DNA of 64,000 nucleotides, taken from the NCBI GenBank assembly GCA_002007745.1, contig CP019882.1, positions 372,001-436,000 on the forward strand, in the 5' to 3' direction. The translations under genes and the position numbers were made by a program. Below the pieces are notes generated by a model. The model did not search any database. It saw nothing but the letters and a program-made list of their open reading frames with translations, and was not told the DNA's origin. Each line of letters opens with the position of its first letter. Position 1 is the stretch's first letter. The stretch is from Mycolicibacterium litorale. Lineage in GTDB: Bacteria; Actinomycetota; Actinomycetes; Mycobacteriales; Mycobacteriaceae. Positions 1-9,900 of the stretch are shown piece by piece.

Positions 1-1141
1 CCGGACATCGGCCGGGAGGTGGTCAGCCGGTAGTCCCGTGAGACGGCCGGCCTGCCGTCGGTGAGGACGACGTCCTGGTACAGCTCGCCGAGGATGTCCG
101 GCAGCGGTGTCGGCGCGAAGCCGGTTGCGTAGATGACGGCATCGCAGTCGATCTCGTCGACGGCTCCGGTGGGGTGGTGTCGGATGCGGACTCGCACCCC
201 GGCGCCGGTCTCTTCGGTCCGAAGGATGCTCGACGCGCCCCGCAGAAACAGTCGGCGGGTGCCCCCGACCCGTTCGGCGTACTCGCGGCCGTAGAGCTCT
301 TCGATCAGCGGAAGGTCGACGGCCGAGTAGTTGGTACTGCGGTGGTAGTTCAGCAGCTGCTGGCGCACCACCGGTTCGGCGGCATAGAAGTCGTCGACGG
401 CGTCTGGATCGAACACCCGGTTGGCGAAGGGGGAATCGTCGGCCGGGCTGTAGCCGTATTTGGCGAAGACGCCATGCACCTCGGTCGTGGGCGACAAGTC
501 GTGCAGATAGCCGACGACTTCCGCCGCGCTCTGCCCGGCGCCGACCACGACGAATCGGTCGTGCTGGCGCGACGGCAGGCGCTGCAGGTCGTGCAGGAAG
601 TTCTGGTTGTGGATCTGTCGGGCCGACGGCGTCACCCCGGCGGCAACTGGGGGCTGAGCCCACCGGCGATGACGACGTTACGGGCGCGCAACCGCCCCGC
701 TGCCGCGCCGTCGACGTCGACCTCGAAAACCCCGTCGACCTCACGGACCGCCGTCACCCGGGACCCGTACCGTACTGACGCGTCGACCTTGGCGGCCGCC
801 CACTGCAGATAGTCGTGGAACTCCAGCCGGGTGGGAAAGAAGGTCTTGTAGTTGATGAATTCGGTGAGCCGGCCCCGCTCGGTCAGGTAGTTGAGGAAGG
901 TGAATTCACTCTGCGGGTTGCGTTGGGTGACAAGGTCTTTGAGGAACGAGATCTGCATCGTCGCACCGGGGATCAGCATCCCGGTATGCCACCCGAACTC
1001 GGGCTTCGCCTCGACGAACTCGGCGCGCACTGCGCGCGCACACCGCTCGTTGTGCTCCTGAACCGCGACCGCGAGTGCGAGGTTGGACGGGCCGAAGCCG
1101 ACGCCGACGAAATCGAGCACACCACCGTTGTCCTCGGCCAT
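1..1141 (-). CDS. L-ornithine N5-monooxygenase (partial, frameshifted)
   Basis: This flavin enzyme hydroxylates the side-chain nitrogen of ornithine and supplies the N5-hydroxyornithine units of the hydroxamate siderophore. The N-terminus has the FAD motif GVGFGPSN (about residues 13-20), followed by family-typical segments such as GMLIPGATMQISFLKDLV. Past about position 635 the frame changes and continues with VVVGAGQSAAEV (NADPH site) and DAVIYATGF, then runs off the window after roughly 380 residues. One missing base in the C run at 635-638 explains the shift and is probably a sequence error. The ATG overlaps the panD stop by one base (TAATG), so the two genes are cotranscribed and probably translationally coupled behind the iron box at 1614. 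Family assignment is firm; the exact C-terminus is not visible. Confidence 0.88.
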
Positions 1142-1548
1142 TACGCACCCGCCAGCTGGTCGACGGCCCCTGGCACGGGTTCGGCCGGGTCGGAGCCGAC
1201 TGCCACGATGTGATTGGCGGTGTCGACGTGCACGACCCGGCTGCGATGTGCGGCCACCTCGGCCTCGTCGAGGCCCAGGAACGACATGATGATCACGAGG
1301 TTGCCGGGCGAGACCAGATGCGCGGCCGCCCCGTTGATCCCGATCACGCCTGAGCCGGGCGATCCGGTGATGGCGTAGGTGACCAGGCGTGCCCCGGTGG
1401 TGATGTCGACGACGTGTACCTGTTCGCCTTCCACGATGCCGGCCGCTGCCATCAACTCCGCGTCGATGGTGATCGAACCGACATAGTGCAAATCCGCCTG
1501 GGTCACCGTCGCCCGGTGGATCTTTCCGCCGAGCATTGTGCGTTGCAT
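1141..1548 (-). CDS. panD: Aspartate 1-decarboxylase (PanD)
   Basis: This pyruvoyl enzyme makes beta-alanine from aspartate. The 135-residue protein starts [16 protein letters not shown], as the family does, and has the self-cleavage site in HYVGSITID (Gly-Ser) plus the conserved block [15 protein letters not shown] chose the internal ATG at 1548 over the upstream one at 1599 because the extra 17 residues do not resemble the family. No panB or panC is nearby. The gene lies between an IdeR-like box and the ornithine hydroxylase of a siderophore locus whose NRPS has a beta-alanine-type A domain. It therefore probably supplies beta-alanine for the siderophore, perhaps as a second copy beside a housekeeping panD. 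That role is inferred from context. Confidence 0.9.
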   Translation of the reverse strand: MQRTMLGGKIHRATVTQADLHYVGSITIDAELMAAAGIVEGEQVHVVDITTGARLVTYAITGSPGSGVIGINGAAAHLVSPGNLVIIMSFLGLDEAEVAAHRSRVVHVDTANHIVAVGSDPAEPVPGAVDQLAGA

Positions 1549-1613
1549 CCTGGCCTTTCCCGCCCCGTCGCTACTGACGCCACCGCCCCTGATGGCCACC
1601 GACGGCGATCTAC

Positions 1614-1632
1614 TAAGGAGAGGCTAACCAAC
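1614..1632. promoter_or_regulatory. IdeR-like iron box upstream of panD/ornithine hydroxylase
   Basis: The 19 bases match the mycobacterial IdeR consensus TTAGGTTAGGCTAACCTAA at 14 positions, including the unbroken core AGGCTAACC. The site lies 66 bp upstream of the panD start, where it could repress the minus-strand unit in iron-replete cells. Assignment is by consensus only. Confidence 0.65.
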
Positions 1633-1756
1633 TTATCGTGATGCGCAAGACCCACCCCCGTGTTCGACGAGATATTGCATCCGTGTCAAATCAATTGTCG
1701 CGCAGCAGCTCCGGAGGCCATCGGCCAGAACTCAGGCAGCAAGGGACTCCACGAAA

Positions 1757-1775
1757 CTAGCTAAGCCTAAGCTAA
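1757..1775. promoter_or_regulatory. IdeR-like iron box upstream of the siderophore-binding lipoprotein
   Basis: The sequence ctagctaagcctaagctaa matches the IdeR consensus, read on the other strand, at 15 of 19 positions. It ends 38 bp before the ATG at 1814. With the box at 1614 it gives this divergent intergenic region one iron site per transcription unit. Confidence 0.7.
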
Positions 1776-1813
1776 CATGCGGCGGTGATATCACCGAGTG
1801 AAGGGATATAGGC

Positions 1814-2790
1814 ATGCCGCAGTTCCGAAGATGGCGGCGGGGTTTTGCTGCCGTTGCCGTGGTCGTGCTGGCCGCGAGCATCCTCTCTGCATGCGCTGCA
1901 GCGAAGGAGTCAACGCCCGCCGCGGGCGTGACCATCAGCCACAAGTTCGGCGAAACGACGGTGCCGGCCAATCCAAAGCGCGTTGTCACCGTGGGATGGA
2001 CGGATCAGGATTTCGTCTTGCCGTTGGGGTGATTCCGGTCAGCACGCGTGAGTTCTTCGAACGCTACAACGAGTATCCGTGGGTGAAGACAGCCACCGAC
2101 GGCAAGGGCGTGCCCACGTGGGGCGGGGCCGACTCGATCGATTTCGAGGCGATCGCCGCCCAGAAACCGGACCTGATCTTGGCCATCTACGAGTCGATCG
2201 ACAAGCCGACCTATGACCGGCTGTCCAGCATCGCGCCCACCGTGATCCAGTCCGCCGATTACGCCGACGAGGAAACGCCGTGGAACGTGCAGTTGCTGAC
2301 CACGGGCAAGGCCCTGGGCAAGGAGGCGCAGGCCAAGGAGCTCGCCGATAAGGTGCAGAGCCGAATCGACCAGGCGCGCAAGGCAAATCCCGAGTTCGAC
2401 GGGAAGACCTTGGTGGTCGACTTCGGTCCGGAGAATGGCGGGCACTACCTGCTGCCGGCGAAAGATCCGCGGCGCTCGCTGTTCACGGCGCTGGGGTTCA
2501 AGACCCAGGATGTCGACGGTGACGTCAGCGAGGAACGGCTCGATGTTCTTGACCGGGACGTGTTGTTCGTCAACGGTGCCACCAAGGAGCAGATGCTGGC
2601 CGCGCCGGCGTTCGCGCGCCTGAATGTCGTTCGCGACGACCGGACGCTCTACACCAGCTTCGACTCGAATCTCAGTGGCGCGCTGACCTACAGCGGGCCG
2701 GACGCCATGCTGTACGCGCTCGATGTGTTGACCCCGCAACTGGCCAACGCGCTCAACGGCCGTCCGGTGGCCGATCTGGCCAACGCCTGA
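1814..2790 (+). CDS. FecB-type ferric-siderophore-binding lipoprotein (frameshifted)
   Basis: This is a substrate-binding protein of an iron-siderophore ABC importer. The N-terminus is a lipoprotein signal, a basic start then a hydrophobic stretch ending in the lipobox LSAC (Cys about residue 27), so it is anchored outside the membrane. The mature part has the family pattern [17 protein letters not shown] and continues to [20 protein letters not shown]. The first frame stops at about 2032, and the correct frame resumes at [15 protein letters not shown]. One base missing near 2014-2018 joins them into 325 codons, so I treat it as one gene with a probable sequence error. The importer permeases and ATPase are encoded about 28 kb away at the other end of the locus. 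It ends at a strong terminator shared with the NRPS. Confidence 0.85.
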
Positions 2791-2805
2791 GCGAGGCCCC
2801 GCAGC

Positions 2806-2837
2806 GAATGCCCGCCGGTGCACACCGGCGGGCATTC
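2806..2837. terminator. Bidirectional hairpin terminator
   Basis: A perfect 15-bp inverted repeat (gaatgcccgccggtg and its complement) is separated by two bases. It lies between the converging ends of the lipoprotein gene and the NRPS. There is no T tract, as is common in mycobacteria. Confidence 0.75.
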
Positions 2838-2841
2838 GGCG

Positions 2842-5800
2842 TCAGCGGCCCAGTTCGGCCGCGATGAGCGGGCCCAACTGCTCCAGCACCGCGGGGTCCA
2901 TCAGTTCGGAGTGCCGGCAGTTCAGTTCGACCACCCGCAGCGCACCGTCCACCCGCGTCCGCCAGCCATCCGAGGCGACGCCGGTCAGCTCCATTTCGAG
3001 TACCGAGGCGTCGACGAAGAACACTTCCCCGCGGTAGCGCCCGTAGTCCGCGTCCACGGTGAATCGTTCTGCGGCGACGTAATTCTCGATGACCTGGGCA
3101 ATGTGGGCGTCGTCGAGCACCGCGATCGCGTCATCGCTGTCGCGCACCAGGCGCACCGCGTCGGGAATGGTCATCGTGGTGTTCGGCTCGACCGCGAACC
3201 CCATCTCCCGGAGCAGCTGCGCGAGAACCGCGGTCGGGTCGAATGGTGGTGGTGGGCTGTCGTCGATACGGGTGTCGAGCATTCCGAGGAATCCGACGTC
3301 GCGCCCCCGCCGGGTGAGTTCCTGGGCGACCAGCAGTGCCATCGAACCCCCGAATGACCAGCCCAGCAGCCGAATCGGACCGGTCGGTGCAACCGCCGCC
3401 ACCGTGTCGGCGTAGTCCCGGGCGAGGTCGTCGATGGTGGCCGGGAGCCGTCCGGTGGTGAACAGGGGAGACTGCAGGCCGTACAACGGGATGTCGGCCG
3501 GCAGGTGGCGTTTGAGTCCGGCGAACTGCCAACTGAGCCCGCTGGCGGGATGCAGGCAGAACAGCGGTGGTTGCGTTCCGGTCACCCGCAACGGCAGGAG
3601 CGGGGCCAGGCTGTCGGCACCGTCCTTGCCGGTCAGCACGTCGGCCACCGCCGCCACGGTCGGTGCCACCATCAGGTCGGCCACCGGCACCTCGACGGTG
3701 AATTCGCGCCGGATCGCCGCCGCCAGCCGCACCAGCAGCAGGGAATGCCCACCGAGGGCGAAGAAGTCGGCGCCCACGCTGTCGACGCTCAATCCAAGAG
3801 TATCGGAGAACAGCTCGCACAATCGTCGCTCAGTGGCCGACGACGGCGGTCGTCCGGCGCCGGCAACGAAGTCCGGCGCCGGAAGGGCGCGGCGGTCCAG
3901 CTTTCCGCTCGGAGTGAGCGGGAAGCTGTCGAGTTCCACGAAGGCCGACGGCACCATGTGGGCCGGGACCAGCGCGCAGATGTGCTCGCGAAGCGCGCTC
4001 GCATCGGTGTCGCCGCTGGGCAGGTAGTAGGCGATCAGGCGATCGCCGCGGACCACGACGCGGGCGGAGCCCACCGCCGGATGTGCGGCGAGCGCGGCTT
4101 CGATCTCACCGGGTTCGATCCGCACACCGCGCAGCTTGATCTGGTCGTCCGTGCGTCCCAGATACTCCAGCTGCCCGTCGCCGCGCCAGCGCACCAGGTC
4201 ACCCGTGCGATACATGCGCTGACCGGTGTCGAACGGGCTGGCCACGAACCGGTGTGCGGTCATGCCGGCTCGCCCGAGGTATCCGCCGGCCAATTGTACA
4301 CCGGCCAAATACAATTCACCGGCGCTGCCGGACGGCACCGGCTGGAGGTAGTCGTCGAGCACGTAAGCCCGGACGTTCCAGCCCGGCGTCCCCAGCGCGG
4401 GGGGGCCACCGTCGAAGGTCCAGCCGAGCACGTCGACCGCGGCCTCGGTCGGGCCGTACAGGTTGTGCAGCGGCACATTTAAGACGCCGGCGAAGCGGCG
4501 CGCCAGCTCCAGGCTGAGCGCTTCGCCGCCGACCGTCACCCGGGTCAGTGTCGTGCACTGGTCCGCCCGCAGCTCCTCGAGGAACAGCTCGAGCATTGAC
4601 GGCACGAAGTCGACCGCGGTGACACCTTGGGCGGCGATGGTTTCCGCGAGGTAGGCCGGATCGCGATGACCACCGGGCCGGGCCAGCACCACCGCCGCGC
4701 CGACGCTCAACGGCCAGAACACCTCCCACACCGAGGTGTCGAAGCTGATCGGGGTCTTCACCAGCATCCGGTCGGTCCCGGCCAGCGGGTAGGCGTGCTG
4801 CAGCCACGCGATCCGGTTGACGATACCGACGTGGGGCACCGCAACGCCTTTCGGCTGCCCGGTGGAGCCAGAGGTGTAGAGCACGTAGGCCCATGCCGAC
4901 GGATGCACCGCCGCGACCGGGCTCGGTGTCCCCAGGTCTCGGGTGGCCCGGACCGTCGCCGCGTCATCGAGTACCACCGGGGGCCGGGCATCGTCGAGCA
5001 TGTAGCGCAGCCGATCCGGCGGGTAGTCGGTGTCGAGCGGAAGGAAGGCCGCACCTGACTTCGCGACCGCGACCAGGGCGACGACCAACTCCACGGACCG
5101 GGGTAGCGCGACCGCCACGGTGGTGCCGGCGCCGGCACCTTCGGCGACGAGCACGCCCGCCAGCCGGTCCGACCAGGCGTCGAGTTCGGCGTAGGACAGT
5201 TCGTCGTCCTGGTAGACGACGGCGGTCGCGTCTGGCGTGCGTTGCGCCTGCCTCGACACCAGCGCGGCGAGGGTGGTGGATTCGACGCCGTGTCCGGTGT
5301 CGTTGCGGCCCTGCACCAATTCGTCGCGCTCGCCGTCGGTCAAGACCGCGATGGCACCGATCTTTGCGGTGGGATCGCCGACGGCGCTGTCGAGCACGAG
5401 GGCCAACCGGCGGGCCAGGCTCCGCACCGTGCCCGGGTCGAACAGATCCGCGTTGTACTCGGCCATGATGGTTGCGGGGCCGCCGGGCTCGTCGATCAGA
5501 GTGAACCCCAGGTCGAACATGGCCGCCGTCACCGGCGGCTCCAGCCACTGGGTGGCGAGGCCGAGCATCTCGGTGGCGCCCGCACCGCGTAAGTGGTATC
5601 CGAGGAACACGTTGAACAGCGGGTTGCGCCCGGCGACGCGCGGCGGATTGATCTCCTCCACGAGTTGTTCGAAGGGCAGGTCCTGATGGGCGAACGCGGC
5701 CAGGTCGGCGGCCCGGACCCGGGCCAGCAGCTCATCGAAGGACGGATTGCCGGACACGTCGGTGCGTAGCACCACGGTGTTGACGAAGAAGCCGACAACC

Positions 5801-6900
5801 TCGTCGAGACCGGTCTCGTCCCGTCCGGCCACCGGTGTGCCCACGACGATGTCGTCACCGCAGCCGAGCCGGTGCAGCAGCACGGCCAGCGCGGCGTGCA
5901 GCACCATCAGCCTGCTCACCTGGCGGTCGGTTGCCAGTGCCCGCAATGCCGCGGCAGTGGTGTCGGACAGCGCGATCCGCAATGTGCCCCCGGCTCCGGT
6001 GGGATGGGCAGGCCGGACTCGGTCGGTCGGCAGGGCCAGTTCATCCGGGGCGCCGGCCAGGGCGCCGCGCCAGAATTCTCGTTGCCGGCCGCCGACCTCG
6101 GCCAGCACCTCGCGCTGCCACAGGGTGTGATCGGCGTACTGGATGGTCAACGGCGCCAGTGGTTCCCGTGATTGATAGGCCTGGTTGAGGTCGGCCAGGA
6201 ACGGGCCGTCGGACCATTCGTCGGTGCAGATATGGTGCAGCAGAATGACGATCGTGTGGTCGTCGGGCGCCGTCCGGAGCACCGTGGCCCGCACCGGTAT
6301 GTCCGCGGTCAGGTCGAAGCGGTGCTCCACCTCGACGGCCACCCGATCGTCGAGGTCGTCGGGATCGCAGTCCACCGCGCGCAGCGGCACCGCAGCACCG
6401 GCGGGCAGAATCCGTTGGAAGAAGACGCCGTCGGCGTCGGTGAACACCGTCCGCAGCGACTCGTGCCGGTCGACGACCTCACCTAGCGCCGTGTGCAGCG
6501 CGCCGATGTCGAGGGCGCCACGGACCCGGAAAACCAGCGGATAGTTGTATGCCGCGCCGGTGGTGCCCAGCCGGTCCAGGATCAGCAGCCGCTGTTGCGC
6601 GGGCGAGGCGGGGATGCGGTCCGGCCGGTCAGCGGCCACCAGCGGTGGGCGCTGCGCGGCGGACGGCTCGGCGTCCAGGCGCGCCGCCAGTTCGGCGACG
6701 GTGGGGTTGTCGAACACGTCGCGCAGCGAGATCGCCGCGCCCAGGACGGCGCGGACCCGGTTGATGAGCCGGATGCTGAGCAGTGAATGTCCACCGAGGT
6801 CGAAGAAGTCGTCGTCGACACCGATGTCGTCGGCCTCCAGGACCTCGGCGAACAGTGCGCGCAGTGTCTCTTCGGCGGCCGACGCCGGGGCCCGGCTGGG
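2842..6900 (-). CDS. Exochelin-type NRPS, segment 4: PCP5 end, module 6 (C-A-PCP) and thioesterase
   Basis: This is the C-terminal part of the giant peptide synthetase, about residues 6130-7481 of the repaired protein. It contains the end of PCP5 (LGGHSLLSI, Ser near 6792), C6 with active motif HHICTDEWS (near 6240), A6 with [11 protein letters not shown] (near 4865), PCP6 with LGGHSLLLV (near 3752) and a type I thioesterase with GWSFGGS (near 3350) and a late conserved His in the segment NCRHSEL. The thioesterase should release the finished peptide. The A6 specificity residues I read are D-T-W-D-T-G-L-V-D, which match no code I recognise, so the sixth residue is unassigned. The segment joins segment 3 in a different frame. 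The change lies between 6887 and 6915, a stretch with several G/C runs, and one added base repairs it. Confidence 0.9.
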   Translation of the reverse strand, partial: PSRAPASAAEETLRALFAEVLEADDIGVDDDFFDLGGHSLLSIRLINRVRAVLGAAISLRDVFDNPTVAELAARLDAEPSAAQRPPLVAADRPDRIPASPAQQRLLILDRLGTTGAAYNYPLVFRVRGALDIGALHTALGEVVDRHESLRTVFTDADGVFFQRILPAGAAVPLRAVDCDPDDLDDRVAVEVEHRFDLTADIPVRATVLRTAPDDHTIVILLHHICTDEWSDGPFLADLNQAYQSREPLAPLTIQYADHTLWQREVLAEVGGRQREFWRGALAGAPDELALPTDRVRPAHPTGAGGTLRIALSDTTAAALRALATDRQVSRLMVLHAALAVLLHRLGCGDDIVVGTPVAGRDETGLDEVVGFFVNTVVLRTDVSGNPSFDELLARVRAADLAAFAHQDLPFEQLVEEINPPRVAGRNPLFNVFLGYHLRGAGATEMLGLATQWLEPPVTAAMFDLGFTLIDEPGGPATIMAEYNADLFDPGTVRSLARRLALVLDSAVGDPTAKIGAIAVLTDGERDELVQGRNDTGHGVESTTLAALVSRQAQRTPDATAVVYQDDELSYAELDAWSDRLAGVLVAEGAGAGTTVAVALPRSVELVVALVAVAKSGAAFLPLDTDYPPDRLRYMLDDARPPVVLDDAATVRATRDLGTPSPVAAVHPSAWAYVLYTSGSTGQPKGVAVPHVGIVNRIAWLQHAYPLAGTDRMLVKTPISFDTSVWEVFWPLSVGAAVVLARPGGHRDPAYLAETIAAQGVTAVDFVPSMLELFLEELRADQCTTLTRVTVGGEALSLELARRFAGVLNVPLHNLYGPTEAAVDVLGWTFDGGPPALGTPGWNVRAYVLDDYLQPVPSGSAGELYLAGVQLAGGYLGRAGMTAHRFVASPFDTGQRMYRTGDLVRWRGDGQLEYLGRTDDQIKLRGVRIEPGEIEAALAAHPAVGSARVVVRGDRLIAYYLPSGDTDASALREHICALVPAHMVPSAFVELDSFPLTPSGKLDRRALPAPDFVAGAGRPPSSATERRLCELFSDTLGLSVDSVGADFFALGGHSLLLVRLAAAIRREFTVEVPVADLMVAPTVAAVADVLTGKDGADSLAPLLPLRVTGTQPPLFCLHPASGLSWQFAGLKRHLPADIPLYGLQSPLFTTGRLPATIDDLARDYADTVAAVAPTGPIRLLGWSFGGSMALLVAQELTRRGRDVGFLGMLDTRIDDSPPPPFDPTAVLAQLLREMGFAVEPNTTMTIPDAVRLVRDSDDAIAVLDDAHIAQVIENYVAAERFTVDADYGRYRGEVFFVDASVLEMELTGVASDGWRTRVDGALRVVELNCRHSELMDPAVLEQLGPLIAAELGR

Positions 6901-9900
6901 GGTTCCGCGTCCCCCGGGCCGATCTGCGGCAGGGCCCGCACATCGAGCTTGCCGTTGTCGGTCAGCGGCAGCTGGTCGATCACGGCGATCGCGGACGGGA
7001 CCATATAGGACGGCACCGTGCTCTTGAGGTGGCGGCGCAACTCCTCGGCCAGCTCCGGACCGCCGTCGGTGACGACATAGCCCACCAGGCGGTGCGAGCC
7101 CGCCGTCCTCGGGTCGGGGCGGGCGACGACCGCGGCGTGGCGTACCCGCGGATGACTTGCCAAGGCGCTCTCCACGTCTCCCGGTTCGACGCGATAGCCG
7201 CGAATCTTCACCTGGTCGTCACTTCGGCCGAGGAACTCGAGGTTGCCGTCGGTCCGCCGCAGCACCACGTCACCGGTCCGGTACATGCGGCCGGACTCGA
7301 ACGGATCGGCCACGAATCGTCCGGCGGTCAGGGCGGCCTGATCGAGGTAACCCTGCGCCAGCCCGGTCCCGGCGATGTACAACTCGCCGGCGGTGCCGTC
7401 CGCCACGGGTCGCAACCAACGATCCAGGATGTGGGCCCTGGTGTTCCAGATCGGCTGCCCGACCGTCGGAGTCGCGCTGTCCTCGGTACCCGCGCCCAAC
7501 GTGTTGATGGTGTACTCGGTGGGACCGTAGAGGTTGTAGCCGTAGCTGGTGTCACTGTCGCGCAAGCGATCCCACACCGCCGTCGACACCGCCTCACCGC
7601 CGAGCAGCACCAGCACCGGCGGGTGGCCGGCGGGGTCGAGCAGCCCCTCCTCGAACAGCAACGCGGCGTAGGTGGGCGTCACGTTCACCACGTCGATGTC
7701 GTGCGCGTGGCAGTACGCGACCAGCGCGGTGGCATCCCGGCGCAGTTCCTCGTCGCAGATGTGCACTTCGTGGCCTTCGATGAGCCACAGCAGTTCCTCC
7801 CAGGACATGTCGAAGGAGAACGACACGGTGTGCGCGATCCGCAGTCGCCGCCCGCCGGCCTTGGCGATGGCCGGGCCGAAGATGGCCTCGCGGTGGTTGA
7901 AATGCATGTTGGTCAGCCCACGGTGCGCGGTGACAACACCCTTGGGCTTGCCGGTGGAGCCGGAGGTGTAGATCAGGTAGGCGGGCTCGTCGGGGTGCAC
8001 GGCCGGTGGTCGCCAACCTCGCGGAGCCGCCGGTGGTGGCGCTGCGTCCAGGACGATCAACTCAGCGGCACCGGTCAGGGCACCGATGCGAGCCGCGGTC
8101 GATCCGGTGGTCAGCACACAGTCCGGTTGGGCGTCGGCGAGCATCACGGCCAGCCGCTCGTCGGGGTAGTCGAGTTCGAGCGGAAGGTAGGCCGCCCCGG
8201 CCCGCAGCACCGCGAACAGGGCGACCACAGCGTCGATGGACCGCGGAATAGCCAGTGCGACAATGCGTCCCCGACCGGTCCCGCGCTGGTGGAGTAGCCA
8301 GGCCAGCCCGTTGATCCGCTCGTCGAGTTCGCGGTAGTCGATGCGATGCCCGCCGCAGACCAGTGCTGTCGCCACGGAATCCCGATGCTCGGCGAGTAGG
8401 TCGGCGACGCCGACCGTCGGCAGTGGGTGTCGAGTCGAATCCGCCCGCACGCTGCGGCTGGCTCGCTCGGCGGGCAATTCCAGCGGCACATCGGCCAGTG
8501 CGGCGCGCGGGTGGCCGGCGACGTGGCGCAGCACCTGGTGCAACCGGTCCAGCAGCCGTTGGGCGTGGCCGCGGTCCACGACGTCGGGACGGTATTCGAG
8601 CTTGACCCACAGCCGCCTGCCCGGTGACGCAACCCAGGTCAGTGGATAGTGCGAGGCGTCCACCGAGTCGTGACCGGTGATGCCGTGCTCGACTTCCATG
8701 TCGGTGAACGTCTCGTCACCGAGGAAGTTCTGCAGCACATACAGGCTGTCGAACAACGGGCCGGTGAAACCCGCGGCGCGCTGGATGTCGCCCAGGCCGA
8801 GGTACTCGTGGTCCATCAGCGCGAGCCGGTCGGATTGCACCGCGTGCGCGGTGTCGGCCACCGTCCGGTCCGGGTGCAGCCGTACCCGGGTGGGGACGGT
8901 GTTCAGGAACAATCCGACCACCGTGTCGATGCCGTTCAGCTCGGTGGGCCGGCCGGCTACCGTCGAACCGAAAACCACGTCTTCTGAGCCCGTTTCGTAG
9001 CCCAGCACCAGGGCGAGGGCGGTGCTGATCAGCGCGTTGATGGTGACCCCGGCGGCGCGTGCGGCGTGGTTGAGCGCCTGGGTCTGCTCGTCGGTCAAGA
9101 CGAAGTCCAGGCGCAGTGCCAGTGTCGGTTCGGTGCCGACCGCCGCCGGCACCAGCAGCGTGGGGGCCGTCAAACCGGCCAACGCGGTGGACCACTGCCG
9201 CGCCGACGCGTTCTGGTCCTGCCGGTCCAGCCAGCGCAGGTAGTCGGCGAAGCTCGCGGTCGGTGGTGCGAGCTCGGCGCGAACACCGCGGGTGGCGGCG
9301 GCGTATTCGGCGAACAGCTCTCGGAGCAGGTGTTCTCGCGACCAACCGTCCAGCAGCAGGAAGTGGTAGCTGAAGATCAGCCGGTCGGTCGTGGTGGTGC
9401 GGATGACGGTGAATCGGGCCAGTGGCGGCCTGCTGACGTCGAACGTGCGCAGCCGGTCGGCCGCGGTGATCTCGTCGATCCGTGTCGCGGCGTCAGCGGT
9501 GGCCAGCCCGGTCAGGTCGACCAGTTCGGGTTGGCATACCGGATCGGTGGTGACGGCCGCCACCGGCTGCGGTAGCTCGTCGGCATGAAAGCCCGAGCGC
9601 AGCACCGGGTTTCGTCGCATCACCGCGGCGTAGGCAGTGCGCAGCGCGTCGAGGTCGACCGGCCGGGCGAAGTCGAAGACGTTCTGCACGATGTATACCG
9701 CGGCGGCGGAGTACCGCGCCTGGAAGTACACCCCCTGCTGCAGCGGGGATAGCGGCCAGACGGTTTCCACCGGCCCCGGTGCGGTCGCGGTGATGCGGTC
9801 GATGTCGTCCTGGCCCAGCCTGACCAGCGGCAGGTCCGACGGTGTCAGCGAGGTGATCGCGGGATGGTTGTGGTGGGTCCCCATATCGCGCAGCACCGCG

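Noticed and set aside
1798..2030. Start of the binding protein at 1798 in the frame of the C-terminal part
   Set aside because: That frame lacks a lipoprotein signal. The 1814 frame has a clear lipobox and the conserved N-terminal motif.
4893..5468. Arg- and Pro-rich open frames opposite the NRPS and elsewhere
   Set aside because: Such compositions are typical antisense or off-frame products of GC-rich genes. They show no domains and no ribosome sites.
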